Assembly: GCA_910577845.1 (NCBI GenBank)
Contig: CAJTNA010000007.1
Span: forward strand, 5,227-69,226
Direction of reading: 5' to 3'
Source: an uncultured Christensenella sp.
GTDB taxonomy: Bacteria > Bacillota > Clostridia > Christensenellales > UBA3700
DNA: 64,000 nucleotides
The notes beneath the pieces were generated by a model. That model was not told the DNA's origin. It ran no database searches and saw only the letters and a program-made list of their open reading frames with translations. Shown here piece after piece: positions 42,209 through 50,898 of the stretch. Within the stretch, counting starts at the first letter, position 1. Each line of letters starts with the position of its first letter. Both the position numbers and the translations under genes were made by a program.

Positions 42209-42463
42209 ATGGAAAGAAATCTTAGAAAGAGTAGAGTTGGCTTAGTTGTTAGTGACAAGATGGATAAGACTATCACTGTTGCAGTTATGCAAAAGGTTAA
42301 GCACCCTCTATATGGAAAAACTGTAAATAAAACTAAGAAGTTTATGGCACACGATGAGAACAATGTTGCTGGTATTGGTGATAAAGTTCTTATTATCGAA
42401 ACTCGTCCAATGAGTAAAAATAAACATTTCAGATTAGCTGAAATAATTGAAAAGGCTAAGTAA
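42209..42463 (+). CDS. rpsQ: 30S ribosomal protein S17
   Basis: An 84-residue S17: MERNLRKSRVGLVVSDKMDKT at the start, then HPLYGK and a TRPMSKNKHFRL segment near the end. It binds early to the 5' domain of 16S rRNA. TTGGAGGA lies before the ATG. Ordinary length and position. Confidence 0.97.
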   Translation: MERNLRKSRVGLVVSDKMDKTITVAVMQKVKHPLYGKTVNKTKKFMAHDENNVAGIGDKVLIIETRPMSKNKHFRLAEIIEKAK

Positions 42464-42474
42464 GGAGGTACAAA

Positions 42475-42843
42475 ATGATAATTCCAGAAAGTAAATTGAA
42501 TGTCGCTGATAATACTGGTGCTAAGGAAATCAAATGTATCCGTGTACTTGGTGGCTCATTCCGTAGATATGGTAACATCGGTGATGTAATCGTTGCAAGT
42601 GTTCAATCTGCTACTCCAGGCGGAGTTGTTAAAAAGGGTGATGTTGTTAAAGCCGTTATCGTTAGAACTAAGAAAGGTATCAGAAGAAATGATGGTACTC
42701 ACATAAGATTTGATGACAATGCTGCAGTTATCATTGATAACCAAAAGCAACCTAAAGGCACTCGTATCTTTGGACCTATTGCTCGTGAGCTTCGTGATAA
42801 AGATTATATGAGAATTATTTCTCTTGCACCAGAAGTGCTTTAA
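42475..42843 (+). CDS. rplN: 50S ribosomal protein L14
   Basis: A 122-residue L14, the exact usual length. It has SKLNVADNTGAKEIKCIRVLGGS, KKGDVVKAVIVRTKKG and the C-terminal GTRIFGPIARELRDKDYMRIISLAPEVL-type ending. It forms part of an intersubunit bridge. AAGGAGG is 7 bases upstream. Confidence 0.98.
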   Translation: MIIPESKLNVADNTGAKEIKCIRVLGGSFRRYGNIGDVIVASVQSATPGGVVKKGDVVKAVIVRTKKGIRRNDGTHIRFDDNAAVIIDNQKQPKGTRIFGPIARELRDKDYMRIISLAPEVL

Positions 42844-42856
42844 TTGGAGGTAAGTA

Positions 42857-43288
42857 ATGAATAATTTACACGTTAAAAAAGGTGATAATGTAATGATTAT
42901 TGCTGGTAAAGATAAAGGTAAATCAGGTTCAGTTACTAAAGTTGACGTACAAAATGGCAGAGTTTTAGTAGAAGGTGCTAACATTGCTACAAATTACGTT
43001 AAACCTCGTAACGCACAAGAAAAGGGCGGTATCGTTAAGAAAGAAGCTCCTATCGATGCAAGTAATGTTATGATTATTTGCCCAGAGTGCGGTAAGGCAA
43101 CTAAAGCTGGACACAGAGTTGAAAATGTTGACGGAAAAGAAGTTAAAATCCGTTTTTGCAAAAAATGTAATGCTTCTTTAGAGCAAAAAGCTTCTAAGGC
43201 TGTTAAGAAAGCAACTAAGAAGACTGCTACTAAGAAAGCAACTACTAAGAAAACTGCTGAGGCAGAAAACGCTGAAAAAGCTGAATAA
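42857..43288 (+). CDS. rplX: 50S ribosomal protein L24 with a low-complexity C-terminal tail
   Basis: A 143-residue L24. Residues 1-105 are standard: HVKKGDNVMIIAGKDKGKSG is the KOW motif, and CPECGKA with FCKKCN gives the zinc-like cysteines often seen in Firmicutes L24. Residues 108-143 form a tail of Lys, Ala and Thr repeats ending in Glu/Ala that most L24 lack. The tail may bind rRNA loosely or be a neutral expansion. GGAGG precedes the ATG. Confidence 0.96.
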   Translation: MNNLHVKKGDNVMIIAGKDKGKSGSVTKVDVQNGRVLVEGANIATNYVKPRNAQEKGGIVKKEAPIDASNVMIICPECGKATKAGHRVENVDGKEVKIRFCKKCNASLEQKASKAVKKATKKTATKKATTKKTAEAENAEKAE

Positions 43289-43302
43289 TGGAGGATTAAA
43301 CA

Positions 43303-43857
43303 GTGGCTAATCAAGTTAAAAATAGAGTTAAAGCTAACTATGAAAGTGTTGTAGTTCCTGCTTTAATCAAAAAATTCGGCTATAAGAACGTTAATCAAGT
43401 TCCTAAGCTAGAAAAAATAGTTATTAATATGGGTCTTGGCGATATTAAAGATAATGCTAAAAGTGTTCAAATCGCTCTTGACGAATTAAAGCAAATTACA
43501 GGTCAAGCTCCTATGGTTACAAAAGCTAAAAAGAGCGTTGCTAACTTTAAAGTTCGTGAAGGTATGACTGTTGGTGCTAAAGTTACTCTTAGATCTACAA
43601 GAATGTTTGAGTTCTTTGATAAGTTTGTATCTGTTGCACTACCACGTGTTAGAGACTTTAAAGGTATTCCAGCAAATTCTTTTGATGGTAGAGGTAACTA
43701 CAATATGGGCGTTAAAGAGCAACTTATCTTCCCAGAAATCAGCTATGATAAAATTGAGAAGATTAGAGGTTTTGATATCTGTTTCGTGACAACTGCACAA
43801 ACAGATGCAGAGGCAAAAGAGTTATTAACTCTAATGGGTTTGCCTTTCGCTAAGTAA
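43303..43857 (+). CDS. rplE: 50S ribosomal protein L5
   Basis: A 184-residue L5 that begins with GTG at 43303, with GGAGGA eight bases upstream; no ATG fits. NRVKANYESVVVPALIKKFGY, INMGLGD, ITGQAPMVTKAKKSVANFKVREG and GRGNYNMGVKEQLIFPEI are the expected conserved parts. It binds 5S rRNA and touches P-site tRNA. The use of GTG for a highly expressed gene is the only unusual point. Confidence 0.97.
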   Translation: MANQVKNRVKANYESVVVPALIKKFGYKNVNQVPKLEKIVINMGLGDIKDNAKSVQIALDELKQITGQAPMVTKAKKSVANFKVREGMTVGAKVTLRSTRMFEFFDKFVSVALPRVRDFKGIPANSFDGRGNYNMGVKEQLIFPEISYDKIEKIRGFDICFVTTAQTDAEAKELLTLMGLPFAK

Positions 43858-43870
43858 GGAGGATTGACAT

Positions 43871-44056
43871 ATGGCAAAGAAAGCTATGATACAAAAGCAA
43901 CAGCGTACACCTAAGTATTCTACAAGAGCTTATACTCGTTGTAAGATTTGTGGAAGACCACACGCAGTATTGAGAAAATACGGCATTTGCAGAATTTGCT
44001 TCAGAGAGCTTGCTTACAAAGGCGAAATCCCTGGCGTAAAGAAAGCTAGCTGGTAA
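43871..44056 (+). CDS. rpsN: 30S ribosomal protein S14, zinc-binding type
   Basis: A 61-residue S14 of the short zinc type, with CKICGRP and CRICF supplying the four Cys ligands. KYSTRAYTRCKICGRPHAVLR is standard. It is the only S14 in the window. AAGGAGG lies before the ATG. Confidence 0.98.
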   Translation: MAKKAMIQKQQRTPKYSTRAYTRCKICGRPHAVLRKYGICRICFRELAYKGEIPGVKKASW

Positions 44057-44070
44057 TAGGAGGATAGGAT

Positions 44071-44469
44071 ATGAATATTACAGACCCAATCGCTGATATG
44101 CTAACTCGTATTCGTAACGGGTTGATTGCGAAAAAAGATGAAGTAAAAGTACCTGCTTCAAAAATCAAAACAAGCATTGCTCAAATCCTTTTGGATGAGG
44201 GTTATATCAAAGGTTTTGAATTAGTTGAAGATGGTGTTCAAAAAGATATAAAAGTTACTCTTAAGTATGGTCCTAGAGGCGAAAAGGTTATTACTAATAT
44301 CAAAAGAATTAGTAAGCCAGGTTTAAGAGTTTACTGTGAAGCAGACAAGTTACCTAAAGTTTTGGGTGGTTTAGGAATTGCTATAATTTCTACATCTCAA
44401 GGCGTTATGACTTGTAAACAAGCTAGAGAGAAACACATTGGTGGCGAAGTTCTAGCTTACATTTGGTAA
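44071..44469 (+). CDS. rpsH: 30S ribosomal protein S8
   Basis: A 132-residue S8: ITDPIADMLTRIRNG at the start, KYGPRGEKVITNIKRISKPGLRVY in the middle, and GIAIISTSQGVMT-type C-terminal segment. In E. coli S8 represses the spc operon by binding mRNA; no such site was examined here. AGGAGGA is upstream of the ATG. Confidence 0.98.
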   Translation: MNITDPIADMLTRIRNGLIAKKDEVKVPASKIKTSIAQILLDEGYIKGFELVEDGVQKDIKVTLKYGPRGEKVITNIKRISKPGLRVYCEADKLPKVLGGLGIAIISTSQGVMTCKQAREKHIGGEVLAYIW

Positions 44470-44484
44470 TAGGAGGGCGTATAA

Positions 44485-45027
44485 ATGTCAAGAATTGGTA
44501 GACTTCCTGTTGTTATTCCCGCTGGCGTTACTGTAAATATTTCAGCGGACAATGTAGTAACTGTTAAAGGACCTTTGGGTGAATTAAGCCAAAAGGTAAA
44601 CAAGAATATTAATGTAGCTGTTGAAGGAACTGAAGTTCACGTTACTAGAAATGATGAGCAAAAAGAGCATAAAGCTATGCACGGTTTATATCGTAAACTT
44701 ATTGCTAATATGGTTGAGGGCGTAACTAAAGGTTTTCAAAAAGCACTTATCGTTAACGGCGTAGGTTACAAGGTTGCTAAACAAGGTAACAAAATCGTTA
44801 TCAACTGCGGTTATTCACATCCAGTTGAGGTTGTTGAGAGTGATGGTATCACTTTTGAAGTACCAAACGCAAACGAGATAGTTGTTAAAGGTATCAGCCG
44901 TGAAAAAGTTGGTCAAACTGCTGCAAATATTAAGGTTATCAAAGTGCCAGACCCTTATCACGTATATGGTATTCGTTATAAAAACGAAACTATTGCAAGA
45001 AAAGAAGCTAAGAAGAGCACTAAGTAA
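44485..45027 (+). CDS. rplF: 50S ribosomal protein L6
   Basis: A 180-residue L6 with SRIGRLPVVIPAGVTV, VKGPLGELSQ, and the C-terminal PDPYHVYGIRYKNE region. It lies near the factor-binding site and the sarcin-ricin loop. AGGAGGG precedes the ATG. Standard length. Confidence 0.98.
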   Translation: MSRIGRLPVVIPAGVTVNISADNVVTVKGPLGELSQKVNKNINVAVEGTEVHVTRNDEQKEHKAMHGLYRKLIANMVEGVTKGFQKALIVNGVGYKVAKQGNKIVINCGYSHPVEVVESDGITFEVPNANEIVVKGISREKVGQTAANIKVIKVPDPYHVYGIRYKNETIARKEAKKSTK

Positions 45028-45039
45028 GGAGAGTAGAAG

Positions 45040-45408
45040 ATGATTAAGAAGATTGATAAAAATTCTATTAGACAACAAAGACACGTTAGAGTAAGAGGTA
45101 AAGTGTCAGGCACAGCTGAGCGTCCTCGTTTTAACGTTTATAGAAGTACTAATAACATCTATGTTCAACTTATTGATGACATTGCTGGTAATACTTTGGT
45201 AGCTTGCTCAACTTTGGATAAAGATGTAGCCAGCAAAATTAAGGATATGACTAAAGTTGAGGCAGCTAAGTTCGTTGGTGAAACTATTGCAAAAAAAGCT
45301 TTAGATAAAGGTATTACTGCGGTTGTTTTTGACAGAGGTGGATATTTGTATACTGGTCGTATACAAAGTGTAGCTGACGGTGCTAGAAATGCCGGCTTGA
45401 AACTATAA
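45040..45408 (+). CDS. rplR: 50S ribosomal protein L18
   Basis: A 122-residue L18: RQQRHVRVRGKVSGTAERPRFNVYRST and FDRGGYLYTGRIQSVADGAR are diagnostic. It binds 5S rRNA with L5. AAGGAGAG is upstream. It ends 16 bases before rpsE. Confidence 0.98.
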   Translation: MIKKIDKNSIRQQRHVRVRGKVSGTAERPRFNVYRSTNNIYVQLIDDIAGNTLVACSTLDKDVASKIKDMTKVEAAKFVGETIAKKALDKGITAVVFDRGGYLYTGRIQSVADGARNAGLKL

Positions 45409-45424
45409 TAGGAGGAAGACGATA

Positions 45425-45955
45425 ATGGCTGAAAGAAATGAAAAGTCAGAAAAAAGAAGCAAATTCCAAAGAGAAGATGATGGAATGCTAAACAAACTTA
45501 TCGCTGTTAACAGAGTAACTAAAGTTGTTAAAGGTGGTAGAACAATGCGTCTTTCTGCTTTAGTTGCAGTTGGTGACGGCAATGGTAATGTTGGTATTGG
45601 TATGGGTAAAGCTGCTGAGGTGCCAGAGGCAATCAAAAAAGCTACTGCTGATGCTAAACGTAATATGATTAATATCAAATTGGTTGGAACTACTATCCCT
45701 CACGAGGTTATTGGTGAGTATGGTAGTGGTAAAGTTGTAATGATTCCTGCTGAGGAAGGTACTGGTGTTATCGCTGGTGGTCCAGTTCGTTCAATACTTG
45801 AGGTTGTTGGTGTTAAGGACATCAGAACTAAGAGTATTGGTACAAACAATCCAATTAACTGCGTTAAAGCTGTTATGGAAGGACTTAAGAGCCTTAGAAC
45901 TGCGGAGCAAATTGCTAGTCTTCGTGGTATGACTGTTGAAGAAATCAAACGCTAA
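45425..45955 (+). CDS. rpsE: 30S ribosomal protein S5
   Basis: A 176-residue S5. The N-terminal dsRNA-binding-like domain has VNRVTKVVKGGRTMRLSALVAVGDG and the C-terminal part PAEEGTGVIAGGPVRSILEVVGV. It is important for decoding accuracy. AGGAGGA lies before the ATG. The first 20 residues are charged and variable, as usual. Confidence 0.98.
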   Translation: MAERNEKSEKRSKFQREDDGMLNKLIAVNRVTKVVKGGRTMRLSALVAVGDGNGNVGIGMGKAAEVPEAIKKATADAKRNMINIKLVGTTIPHEVIGEYGSGKVVMIPAEEGTGVIAGGPVRSILEVVGVKDIRTKSIGTNNPINCVKAVMEGLKSLRTAEQIASLRGMTVEEIKR

Positions 45956-45970
45956 TAGGAGGGTGTAATA

Positions 45971-46213
45971 ATGGCAAAACAATTAAAAATTACGCTTGTT
46001 AAAAGCACTATCGGAACTCTTAAAAAGCAAAAGGCAACTATTGAGGCTCTAGGACTAACTAAAATTGGTACTAGTAAGATTCATAATGACAATCCTTGTC
46101 TTCAAGGTCAAATCAAAGTTGTTAAACACTTGATTTCTGTTGAAGAAGTTGTTGTTTCAGCACCTAAAAAAGCTAGGGCAAAAAAAGCTGAGGCTGTAGA
46201 AGCTGCTAACTAA
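45971..46213 (+). CDS. rpmD: 50S ribosomal protein L30 with an extended C-terminus
   Basis: An 80-residue L30. The first 60 residues are a normal L30 (KITLVKSTIGTLKKQKATIEALGL). About 20 extra residues follow, rich in Lys, Ala and Val (APKKARAKKAEAVEAAN), similar in style to the tail of L24. AGGAGGG precedes the ATG. Confidence 0.95.
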   Translation: MAKQLKITLVKSTIGTLKKQKATIEALGLTKIGTSKIHNDNPCLQGQIKVVKHLISVEEVVVSAPKKARAKKAEAVEAAN

Positions 46214-46226
46214 TCGGAGGTAATAA

Positions 46227-46670
46227 ATGGATATTCAAAATTTAGCTCCAGCTCCAGGGGCAAAAACTGAGAGCAAAAGACTAGGCAGAGGTATTGGTTC
46301 TGGTAAAGGCAAAACTTCTGGTAAAGGTCATAAAGGTCAATGGGCTAGAAGCGGTGGCGGTGTACGCCCTGGTTTTGAAGGCGGTCAAATGCCTTTAATC
46401 CGCCGTGTTCCTAAGAGAGGTTTCACTAACATTTTCGCAAAGGAATATTCTATTGTAAATGTTAAGGACTTAGAGAGATTTGAGGACGGTACTGTTGTAA
46501 ATGCTGAACTTCTTTTGGAGAGCGGTGTTTTAAGCAAAGTTGAGAACTATGGCGTTAAAGTTTTGGGTGACGGAACTTTGACTAAAAAATTAACAGTTCA
46601 AGCAAAGAAATTTACTAAGTCAGCTGCAGAAATAATTGAAAAAGCAGGTGGCAAAGCAGAGGTGCTATAA
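46227..46670 (+). CDS. rplO: 50S ribosomal protein L15
   Basis: A 147-residue L15: the Gly-rich RLGRGIGSGKGKTSGKGHKGQ, GGVRPGFEGGQMPL and RVPKRGFTN are present. The N-terminal extension reaches into 23S rRNA. The stop overlaps the secY ATG by one base, which couples the two. TCGGAGG is upstream. Confidence 0.98.
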   Translation: MDIQNLAPAPGAKTESKRLGRGIGSGKGKTSGKGHKGQWARSGGGVRPGFEGGQMPLIRRVPKRGFTNIFAKEYSIVNVKDLERFEDGTVVNAELLLESGVLSKVENYGVKVLGDGTLTKKLTVQAKKFTKSAAEIIEKAGGKAEVL

Positions 46671-47980
46671 TGTTTAAAACCATAGCAAATGCTTTTAGAG
46701 ACAAAGAAATTAGAAAAAGAATTTTTCTTACACTACTAATGCTTGCGATTTTCAGACTGGGTGCGTATATTCCTATCCCAGGCTTGGATATTGCTGCAAT
46801 AAATGGTGAGAATGGACTTGATAGCGGTAGCTTTTTTGGTATTATTGCTGCCATTAATGGTACTTTTGGTAGTCAAGGCTCTATTTTCTCGCTAGGTATA
46901 ATGCCATTCATTAACTCATTCATCATTATGCAATTGGTGACTATTATAATTCCAAAGCTAGAGAGAATGAGCAAAGATGGTGAGGAAGGACGAAAGAAAA
47001 TAACTCAGATAACTCGTTATGTTGCAATCGGTTTAGGTGTTATCCAAGCTTTTGGTTTTGTAATGAGCTGGGGCGAGAACTTTACTGGTTTATTTGGTAC
47101 TGGTGTTGCTAACATCTGGCTAAGTAGGATAATGACAGTTATTATTTTAACAGCTGGCTCTACATTTGTTATGTGGTTGGGGGAAAGAATTACTGAGTAT
47201 GGTATTGGTAATGGTACATCATTGATTATCTTTATTGGTATACTTTCTGGTATTGGTAGCTCTATTATATCTGCTATTCAAACAATGTCACAACAATCTG
47301 GAACTGAATTAATGGGTAATATTTGGTGGTTCATTGGTTTTATTATCTTTGTAATTTTGCTTTTCTTATTCATCGTTTATGTTGATATGGCAGAAAGACG
47401 TATTCCAGTACGTTACGCAAAACAAGTTAAAGGTAACAAAATGTATGGTGGACAAACTTCTAATATCCCTATGAAAGTTAATGCTTCTGGTGTTATGCCT
47501 ATCATTTTTGCATCATCTTTCTTGATGTTCCCACAAATGATTGCAAGCTTCTGGCCTGAAAGTGACTTTTATATTTGGTACAGCAAGTGGCTTGGCGTTG
47601 GTAGTTGGGTTTATATAGTTGTTATTTCATTACTAATATTGTTTTTCTCATATTTCTATGCACAAATTCAATTCAATCCAATTGAAGTGTCTAAAAATAT
47701 TCAACAATATGGTGGGTTCATTCCAGGTATACGACCAGGTAAGCCAACAAGCGAATATTTAGCAAAAATCAATAACAGAATAACATTGTTCGGTGCGATT
47801 TTCCTTGCTATCATAGCATTAATACCATCTATACTTGTTGCAATAATGCCACAAGAATTAGGTTTGACAAATGCGTTTAGTGCAACAGGTCTATTGATTG
47901 TTGTAAGTGTAGCGTTGGAAACAAACAAACAAATGGAATCTCAAATTATGATGAAAACATATAAAGGATTCTTAAAGTAA
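46670..47980 (+). CDS. secY: Preprotein translocase subunit SecY
   Basis: A 436-residue channel protein with ten predicted membrane segments. LGAYIPIPGLD near the N-terminus, the PFINSFIIMQL plug/helix region and GFIPGIRPGKPTSEYL near residue 345 are conserved. It forms the SecYEG pore for export of proteins such as the lipoproteins in this window. It starts on the last base of rplO. A 13-bp hairpin follows the stop at 47999. Confidence 0.97.
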   Translation: MFKTIANAFRDKEIRKRIFLTLLMLAIFRLGAYIPIPGLDIAAINGENGLDSGSFFGIIAAINGTFGSQGSIFSLGIMPFINSFIIMQLVTIIIPKLERMSKDGEEGRKKITQITRYVAIGLGVIQAFGFVMSWGENFTGLFGTGVANIWLSRIMTVIILTAGSTFVMWLGERITEYGIGNGTSLIIFIGILSGIGSSIISAIQTMSQQSGTELMGNIWWFIGFIIFVILLFLFIVYVDMAERRIPVRYAKQVKGNKMYGGQTSNIPMKVNASGVMPIIFASSFLMFPQMIASFWPESDFYIWYSKWLGVGSWVYIVVISLLILFFSYFYAQIQFNPIEVSKNIQQYGGFIPGIRPGKPTSEYLAKINNRITLFGAIFLAIIALIPSILVAIMPQELGLTNAFSATGLLIVVSVALETNKQMESQIMMKTYKGFLK

Positions 47981-47998
47981 AAACAAAAAATTATTTAA

Positions 47999-48030
47999 GC
48001 CGAACAAAATATTTACTATTTTGTATCGGC
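47999..48030. other. Hairpin between secY and adk
   Basis: GCCGA (47999-48003) and ACAAAATA (48004-48011) pair with TATTTTGT (48017-48024) and TCGGC (48026-48030), with a single bulged A and a 5-base loop. No T-run follows, so it is more likely a processing or attenuation structure than a terminator. The 192-base gap is the largest inside the rpsJ-rpmJ stretch. Confidence 0.55.
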
Positions 48031-48172
48031 GTAAAATAATAATTACCTAAATTAATGCGATTTTAAATTGTAAAAGGTTTTAATTATACATAGTATTGTA
48101 AAGGTGAAGTTTAGGGATATATTAAAGCATTAATTTTGGGTTAAATTAAGGTTGTTTTTAATTGAGGTAAAA

Positions 48173-48802
48173 ATGAAATTAATTTTACTAGGAGCACCTG
48201 GTGCTGGTAAAGGTACTCAAGCTACAAGAATTAGTGATAAGTACAATTTGCCACATATCTCAACAGGTGACATTTTAAGGAAAAATATTAAAGAGGGTAC
48301 TAAATTAGGCGTACAAGCTAAATCATTTATTGACGCAGGTCAGTTAGTTCCCGATGAGGTTGTAATCAACATAGTAAATGATAGATTGCAACAAGCAGAT
48401 TGCAATAACGGATATATATTAGATGGTTTTCCAAGAACAGTTGCTCAAGCAGAGGCTTTAGATAAAGTTGCAAAAATTGACGCCGTTATTAATATCGCAG
48501 TTGATGCTAGTTTGATAGTTAATCGTATCACTGGCAGAAGAATGTGTGCTTGTGGCGAAAGCTATCATATCAGTATGGGTATTGGTGATACTTGTCCTAA
48601 GTGTGGTGCAAAACTTTATCAACGTGATGATGATAAAGAGGAAACAGTAAAAGCACGTATGCAAGTTTATGATACTCAAACTGCACCACTAATCGATTAT
48701 TATACAGCAAAAAATTTAGTTATCGATGTTGATGGCGGTAAGCCATTGAATGAAGTTTTTGAACAAATTTCTAAGGTGATTGATGATTACAATAAAAAGT
48801 GA
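48173..48802 (+). CDS. adk: Adenylate kinase
   Basis: A 209-residue long-form adenylate kinase (AMP + ATP to 2 ADP). I start it at ATG 48173 (MKLILLGAPGAGKGT) with TGAGG upstream; the in-frame upstream ATG adds 7 residues that no adenylate kinase has. The P-loop GAPGAGKGT, GFPRTVAQAEAL and the LID with CACGESYH and CPKCG (zinc-type cysteines) are visible. It overlaps map by 20 bases. Confidence 0.96.
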   Translation: MKLILLGAPGAGKGTQATRISDKYNLPHISTGDILRKNIKEGTKLGVQAKSFIDAGQLVPDEVVINIVNDRLQQADCNNGYILDGFPRTVAQAEALDKVAKIDAVINIAVDASLIVNRITGRRMCACGESYHISMGIGDTCPKCGAKLYQRDDDKEETVKARMQVYDTQTAPLIDYYTAKNLVIDVDGGKPLNEVFEQISKVIDDYNKK

Positions 48803-49526
48803 TAGCCAAATCGAACTTATGCGAGAGGCAGGCAAAATTTTAAGGGATACCTTAAATATGCTTGGTGAACACATTAAGGTTGGTGTGACTACAAAGGAAT
48901 TGGATAAATTAGCACACGATTATATAATTAGCAGAGGAGCAAAACCATCATTTTTGGGATATGGCGGATTCCCTGCATCAATATGTGCAAGTGTGAACGA
49001 ACAAGTTGTACACGGAATTCCTTCGTCAAGGAAATTGAATGAGGGTGACATAATTGGTATTGATTGCGGTGTAATTTATAAAGGTTGGCAGAGCGATGCA
49101 GCAAGGACATTTGCTGTAGGAAAAATATCTGAGAAGCATAAAAAACTTATTGAGGTAACTGAACAAAGCTTTTTTGAGGCAATGAAAGTTATCAAAGAGG
49201 GTGCAAGGCTTGGAGATATTGGTGCGACTATACAACAAATAGCAGAAAGCAATGGCTTTTCAGTTGTTAGGGACTTAGTGGGACACGGCATTGGTAAGGA
49301 AATGCACGAAGACCCTCAAGTACCAAACTATGGAATAGCAGGCAAAGGTCTTAGATTAAAGCGTAATATGACGCTTGCGATTGAACCTATGATTAATGAA
49401 GGGACTTATGAAGTTTCTGGGCTAGATGACGGCTGGACGGTGGTGACTGATGATGACGGATATTCCGCACATTATGAAAACACTGTACTTGTAACAGAGG
49501 ATGGTTATGAAATTCTGTCCTTGTAG
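48783..49526 (+). CDS. map: Methionine aminopeptidase, type I
   Basis: A 247-residue enzyme that removes the initiator Met. I use ATG 48783, with AAGGTG inside the end of adk; a TTG one codon upstream is in frame. The metal ligands are all there: Asp in GIDCGV and QSDAART, His in GHGIGKEMHED, Glu in LAIEPM and YENTV. It lies in the conserved adk-map-infA order. Overlap with adk points to translational coupling. Confidence 0.96.
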   Translation: MITIKSDSQIELMREAGKILRDTLNMLGEHIKVGVTTKELDKLAHDYIISRGAKPSFLGYGGFPASICASVNEQVVHGIPSSRKLNEGDIIGIDCGVIYKGWQSDAARTFAVGKISEKHKKLIEVTEQSFFEAMKVIKEGARLGDIGATIQQIAESNGFSVVRDLVGHGIGKEMHEDPQVPNYGIAGKGLRLKRNMTLAIEPMINEGTYEVSGLDDGWTVVTDDDGYSAHYENTVLVTEDGYEILSL

Positions 49527-49534
49527 GAGTTGTT

Positions 49535-49807
49535 ATGCAAAACAATATCAAGGTCGGTTCGGTGGTATTGTCTACTGCAGGACACGATAGTGGCGATTAT
49601 TTTGTGGTAATTGAAGTTGAAAGTGAGGAATATGTCAAGCTTTGCGATGGTAAATGCAGAAGTTTGGAAAAACCTAAACGCAAAAAGGTTAAGCATATTA
49701 AGGATACATATATAGTGCTTGAGGATATTGCGGATAAGCTCAATAACAACAAGATTATTCATAACAAAAACATTGAAACTGCACTAAAAAAAGTGTTAAA
49801 ACAATAA
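49535..49807 (+). CDS. KOW-domain RNA-binding protein (L14e/L27e-like)
   Basis: A 90-residue basic protein. VGSVVLSTAGHDSGDYFVVIEV is a KOW-like RNA-binding segment, followed by VKLCDGKCRSLEKPKRKKVKH. Small proteins like this occur between map and infA in many Clostridia and resemble eukaryotic L14e. They are thought to bind RNA or ribosomes, but their role is not settled. The gene lies 8 bases after map and 11 before infA. AGGAG precedes the ATG. Confidence 0.85.
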   Translation: MQNNIKVGSVVLSTAGHDSGDYFVVIEVESEEYVKLCDGKCRSLEKPKRKKVKHIKDTYIVLEDIADKLNNNKIIHNKNIETALKKVLKQ

Positions 49808-49818
49808 ACGGAGGGTTT

Positions 49819-50040
49819 ATGTCTAAGGATGATGTAATTGAAGCCGAGGGAAAAGTGGTTGAAGTTTTGCCAAATACAAATTTTAAAGTGGAATTGACTA
49901 ACGGGTTTGTAATTAATACCTATTTGTCTGGCAAGCTTAGAAAGAACTATATCAAGATACTTGAGGGTGATACAGTTAAAGTTGAAATGAGTCCATACGA
50001 TTTAACAAAAGGTAGAATAGTATGGCGTAATAAGAATTAG
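49819..50040 (+). CDS. infA: Translation initiation factor IF-1
   Basis: A 73-residue OB-fold protein of the usual size: DDVIEAEGKVVEVLPNTNFKVEL and GDTVKVEMSPYDLTKGRIVWR are diagnostic. It binds the 30S A site during initiation. CGGAGGG is upstream. It is followed after 15 bases by rpmJ. Confidence 0.97.
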   Translation: MSKDDVIEAEGKVVEVLPNTNFKVELTNGFVINTYLSGKLRKNYIKILEGDTVKVEMSPYDLTKGRIVWRNKN

Positions 50041-50055
50041 TTGGAGGATAAAACA

Positions 50056-50172
50056 ATGAAAGTTAGACCATCAGTTAAACCAATGTGCGACAAATGCAGA
50101 GTAATCAAAAGAAATGGACAAGTAATGGTTATCTGTAGCAAATATAAAAAACATAAGCAAAAACAAGGTTGA
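50056..50172 (+). CDS. rpmJ: 50S ribosomal protein L36
   Basis: A 38-residue frame from ATG 50056 to TGA 50170, with GGAGGA upstream. MKVRPSVKPMCDKC opens it, and KRNGQVMVICSKYKKHKQKQG closes it. CDKC, the later Cys and the His form the zinc site of the C+ type L36. It is the last gene of the first ribosomal transcript. Confidence 0.97.
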   Translation: MKVRPSVKPMCDKCRVIKRNGQVMVICSKYKKHKQKQG

Positions 50173-50334
50173 TTTTGCAAAAATGTTTTGATTGCAATTG
50201 ATGAGATTGCAAAAATTTGATTAAAAAGATTGTAAGTTTTTGGCGAATACCAAAAAACAATCGGCATAGTGATTAAGCGGTAAGAAAAATTGCACAAAAA
50301 AGTAATATTTTTGTAAAATTTTGCTAAAATTTGC
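50173..50334. other. Spacer between rpmJ and the rpsM promoter
   Basis: AT-rich. Weak stems TTGCAAT/ATTGCAA (near 50192-50213) and TTTTTGG/CCAAAAA (near 50237-50257) are present, neither with a good T-run, so termination after rpmJ may be partial. Confidence 0.4.
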
Positions 50335-50363
50335 TTGATTAATGGTTGCGAGTATGATATAAT
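50335..50363 (+). promoter_or_regulatory. Promoter of the rpsM-rpsK-rpsD-rpoA-rplQ unit
   Basis: TTGATT (50335-50340), 17-bp spacer and a perfect TATAAT (50358-50363) with TGA in front as an extended -10. A leader of about 146 bases follows, which can fold around GTGTCT and AGACAT (near 50428-50453). Confidence 0.8.
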
Positions 50364-50515
50364 ATATACTTGCAATAGTGCTTTTGTAATGTTAATTTTT
50401 CGCTTGACGGGAGCGGCTGAAGAGGGTGTCTCATTCCAAATTATCAGACATACTTTTCTCCAAAACGGCGTTAAATTGTATTATTTAATATATTTATTAA
50501 TTTGGAGGTAGTTTA

Positions 50516-50884
50516 ATGGCTCGTATTGCAGGCGTAGATTTGCCACGTGAGAAGAGAGTAGAAATTGGTCTTACTTATATCTATGGTATAGGTAGGGTTA
50601 CATCTAACAAGATTTTGGCTGCTTCTGGAATCAATCCAGACAAAAGAGTTAAAGACTTGACAGAAGATGAAGTAAGTGCAATTCGTGATTACATCGAAAA
50701 GAACCTTGCTGTTGAAGGTGATTTGAGAAGAGAAGTTAAATTGAACATTAAGCGACTAATGGAAATTGGTTGCTATCGTGGTGTTAGACACCGTAAAGGT
50801 TTACCAGTTCGTGGACAAAGTACTAAGCAAAATGCTCGTACTCGTAAAGGTCCTAAGAAGACTGTTAGCCGTAAGAAGAAATAA
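50516..50884 (+). CDS. rpsM: 30S ribosomal protein S13
   Basis: A 122-residue S13: ARIAGVDLPREKRVEIGLTYIYGIG and HRKGLPVRGQSTKQNARTRKG are diagnostic. It bridges the 30S head to the 50S and contacts tRNA. TTGGAGGT is upstream. First gene of the alpha unit, with its own promoter. Confidence 0.98.
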   Translation: MARIAGVDLPREKRVEIGLTYIYGIGRVTSNKILAASGINPDKRVKDLTEDEVSAIRDYIEKNLAVEGDLRREVKLNIKRLMEIGCYRGVRHRKGLPVRGQSTKQNARTRKGPKKTVSRKKK

Positions 50885-50898
50885 GGAGGTAATAAGAT

